22,269 nt of DNA, taken from RYN-417 sp043743105. Its GTDB lineage: Bacteria; Patescibacteriota; Saccharimonadia; Saccharimonadales; JACDBH01. The notes beneath the pieces are model-generated. The model saw nothing but the letters and a program-made list of their open reading frames with translations. It made no database searches and was not told the DNA's origin. The number at the start of each line of letters is the position of its first letter. The first letter of the stretch is position 1. Location: assembly GCA_043743105.1 (NCBI GenBank), contig JAYTXD010000027.1, positions 1 through 22,269 on the forward strand, written 5' to 3'. The translations under genes were made by a program, and so were the position numbers. Positions 21,628 through 22,269 of the stretch are shown here, one piece after another.

Positions 21628-21747
21628 AGGGAGTCAACACTTGAAAACTTGTTTTCAAAGCCGTTGCTCCGAGGCCACAAAATGGGGCCGTACTTGCCAG
21701 GCCAAGGACAAGTATCATAAAGTTATGAAGCACAGTTAACAATATAT

Positions 21748-21824
21748 GCGGGTTTAGCTCAGTTGTTTAGAGCGCATCCTTGCCAAGGATGAGGTCGAGA
21801 GTTAGAGTCTCTTAACCCGCACCA
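21748..21824 (+). tRNA. tRNA-Gly (anticodon GCC) with unusual D- and T-loops
   Basis: A 77-base tRNA with encoded CCA: acceptor GCGGGTT/AACCCGC, D-stem GCTC/GAGC, anticodon stem CATCC/GGATG with loop TTGCCAA (GCC), T-stem GAGAG/CTCTT. Two positions differ from the norm: base 19 is T (21766; D-loop AGTTGTTTA) and base 56 is A (21804; T-loop TTAGAGT instead of TTCGAGT). These two bases normally form the G19-C56 tertiary pair, so a U19-A56 pair may replace it. The frame of the adjacent recombinase runs through this gene on the other strand. Confidence 0.93.
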
Positions 21825-22268
21825 GTTTGCTTCATTTGAGCCCGAAAGGGCTTTTTTGTTTTCTTCGATTATTGTTTTATAGGGGTCATTAACGTCAAAG
21901 TATAGCTTTTTGTCCCACATTTTAATGTTAGATAGCATCATTTTCAACAGCTTCTGTTTTTGAAGCTCTGTCGAACATTCAAACAGTTCGTTTGAGCGTT
22001 GTATCAAATCTAACAGATAAGAAGCAGTAATTAGAAAGTCTTTGTTGCCACTCGTTAGTTTTATCTGCTTATCGTTCAAAACTTGTTGCTCATTACTTAG
22101 GTCTGTGACCATTTCGTCATACAGCTCTTTAGTAATACGCCCCTCTAAGTGAGTATGTGTTAGTGTTTTAATCTTTGCCTTAATCATGTCGTACTGTCGA
22201 CGAGTTACTTCAAGCGTTTCAGTATAATAAAGCTGCTGAGTATCATGACGCTTACGAAGCTCATTAAT
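21759..22268 (-). CDS. probable large serine recombinase, C-terminal part (partial)
   Basis: The frame is open at the right edge. The visible ~169 residues match the C-terminal coiled-coil region of large serine recombinases (phage or ICE integrases, Tn-type resolvases): LRKRHDTQQLYYTETLEVTR, the characteristic LEGRITKELYDEMVTDLSNE, a long charged helix, and then a short strand segment KLYFDVNDPYKTIIEEN like the usual ending. The last ~18 residues (WCGLRDSNSRPHPWQGCALN) are read from the opposite strand of tRNA-Gly, so the natural stop seems lost or moved at the junction with the tRNA. The catalytic domain and zinc ribbon would lie beyond the window. It suggests an element integrated next to tRNA-Gly. 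Confidence 0.72.
   Translation of the reverse strand: MNELRKRHDTQQLYYTETLEVTRRQYDMIKAKIKTLTHTHLEGRITKELYDEMVTDLSNEQQVLNDKQIKLTSGNKDFLITASYLLDLIQRSNELFECSTELQKQKLLKMMLSNIKMWDKKLYFDVNDPYKTIIEENKKALSGSNEANWCGLRDSNSRPHPWQGCALNN
21840..21857 (+). terminator. tRNA-Gly terminator
   Basis: GCCC-GAAA-GGGC followed by six T residues, 16 bases after the tRNA CCA. It lies inside the open frame of the opposite-strand recombinase. Confidence 0.85.
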
Positions 22269-22269
22269 G

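Noticed and set aside
1..22269. CRISPR array
   Set aside because: I saw no regularly spaced direct repeats with unique spacers; the direct repeats present are pairs linked to tRNAs.

Overview
The window looks like a compact, mid-to-low GC bacterial chromosome. The most likely source is a member of the Patescibacteria/CPR, probably Candidatus Saccharibacteria (TM7) or a close relative. This is inferred from gene content and style: very short intergenic gaps, 4-base start/stop overlaps, a peptide-binding protein held by an uncleaved membrane helix instead of a lipobox, a surface protein with Ig-like regions, CCA encoded in every tRNA gene, and several genes whose -10 box lies only 6-8 bases before the start codon. 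TGA is used as a normal stop, so this is not a TGA-recoding lineage.

Layout. 1-2525: the end of uvrA, an unrecognised gene just behind it, a convergent DedA-family membrane gene, ribosomal protein bL25, and a large inverted repeat. 2264-6090 (minus): a three-gene operon with two ABC-exporter half-transporters and a small DUF2087 protein. 6234-7475: an IS30-family insertion sequence whose transposase is broken by one in-frame TGA. 7520-13597 (plus): trhO (tRNA U34 hydroxylase), uvrC, an M24 aminopeptidase, a PF04020 membrane protein, secG, and a membrane-anchored peptide-binding protein. 13646-15766: tRNA-Leu(CAG), a GlcD-like FAD oxidase, and a small CBU_0592-like membrane protein. 15786-16261: tRNA-Val and tRNA-Leu(GAG) mixed with truncated tRNA copies and strong hairpins. 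16386-18231: a stomatin-like protein, then a RelBE-type toxin-antitoxin pair lying between two copies of a repeat also found after tRNA-Phe. 18329-21444 (minus): a histidine kinase translationally coupled to a large surface protein. 21521-22268: a tRNA-Gly promoter, a truncated tRNA-Gly copy fused to hairpins, the intact tRNA-Gly, and the C-terminal end of a probable large serine recombinase whose reading frame runs into the tRNA.

Functional themes are DNA repair (UvrA, UvrC), translation (bL25, five tRNAs, TrhO), secretion and uptake at the envelope (SecG, ABC exporter pair, peptide-binding protein, DedA), and surface sensing (surface protein plus kinase).

The most unusual material is the set of tRNA-derived truncated copies. 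Three of five tRNA genes (Val, Leu-GAG, Gly) have an adjacent 21-26 bp exact partial copy. Each copy is next to a perfect hairpin with a three-base apex of the form GCC-NNN-GGC, and two sit in longer multi-hairpin regions. A fourth tRNA (Phe) shares its 3'-flanking hairpin module with a second copy 852 bp away, across the toxin-antitoxin pair. Two protein genes (the toxin and the recombinase) have C-termini that read into tRNA or tRNA-flanking sequence. This may be a family of small tRNA-targeting elements. Other points of note: a UvrC with no cysteine at all (no canonical Fe-S ligands), a tRNA-Gly in which the near-universal G19-C56 tertiary pair appears as U19-A56, and the recurring leaderless-type promoters.
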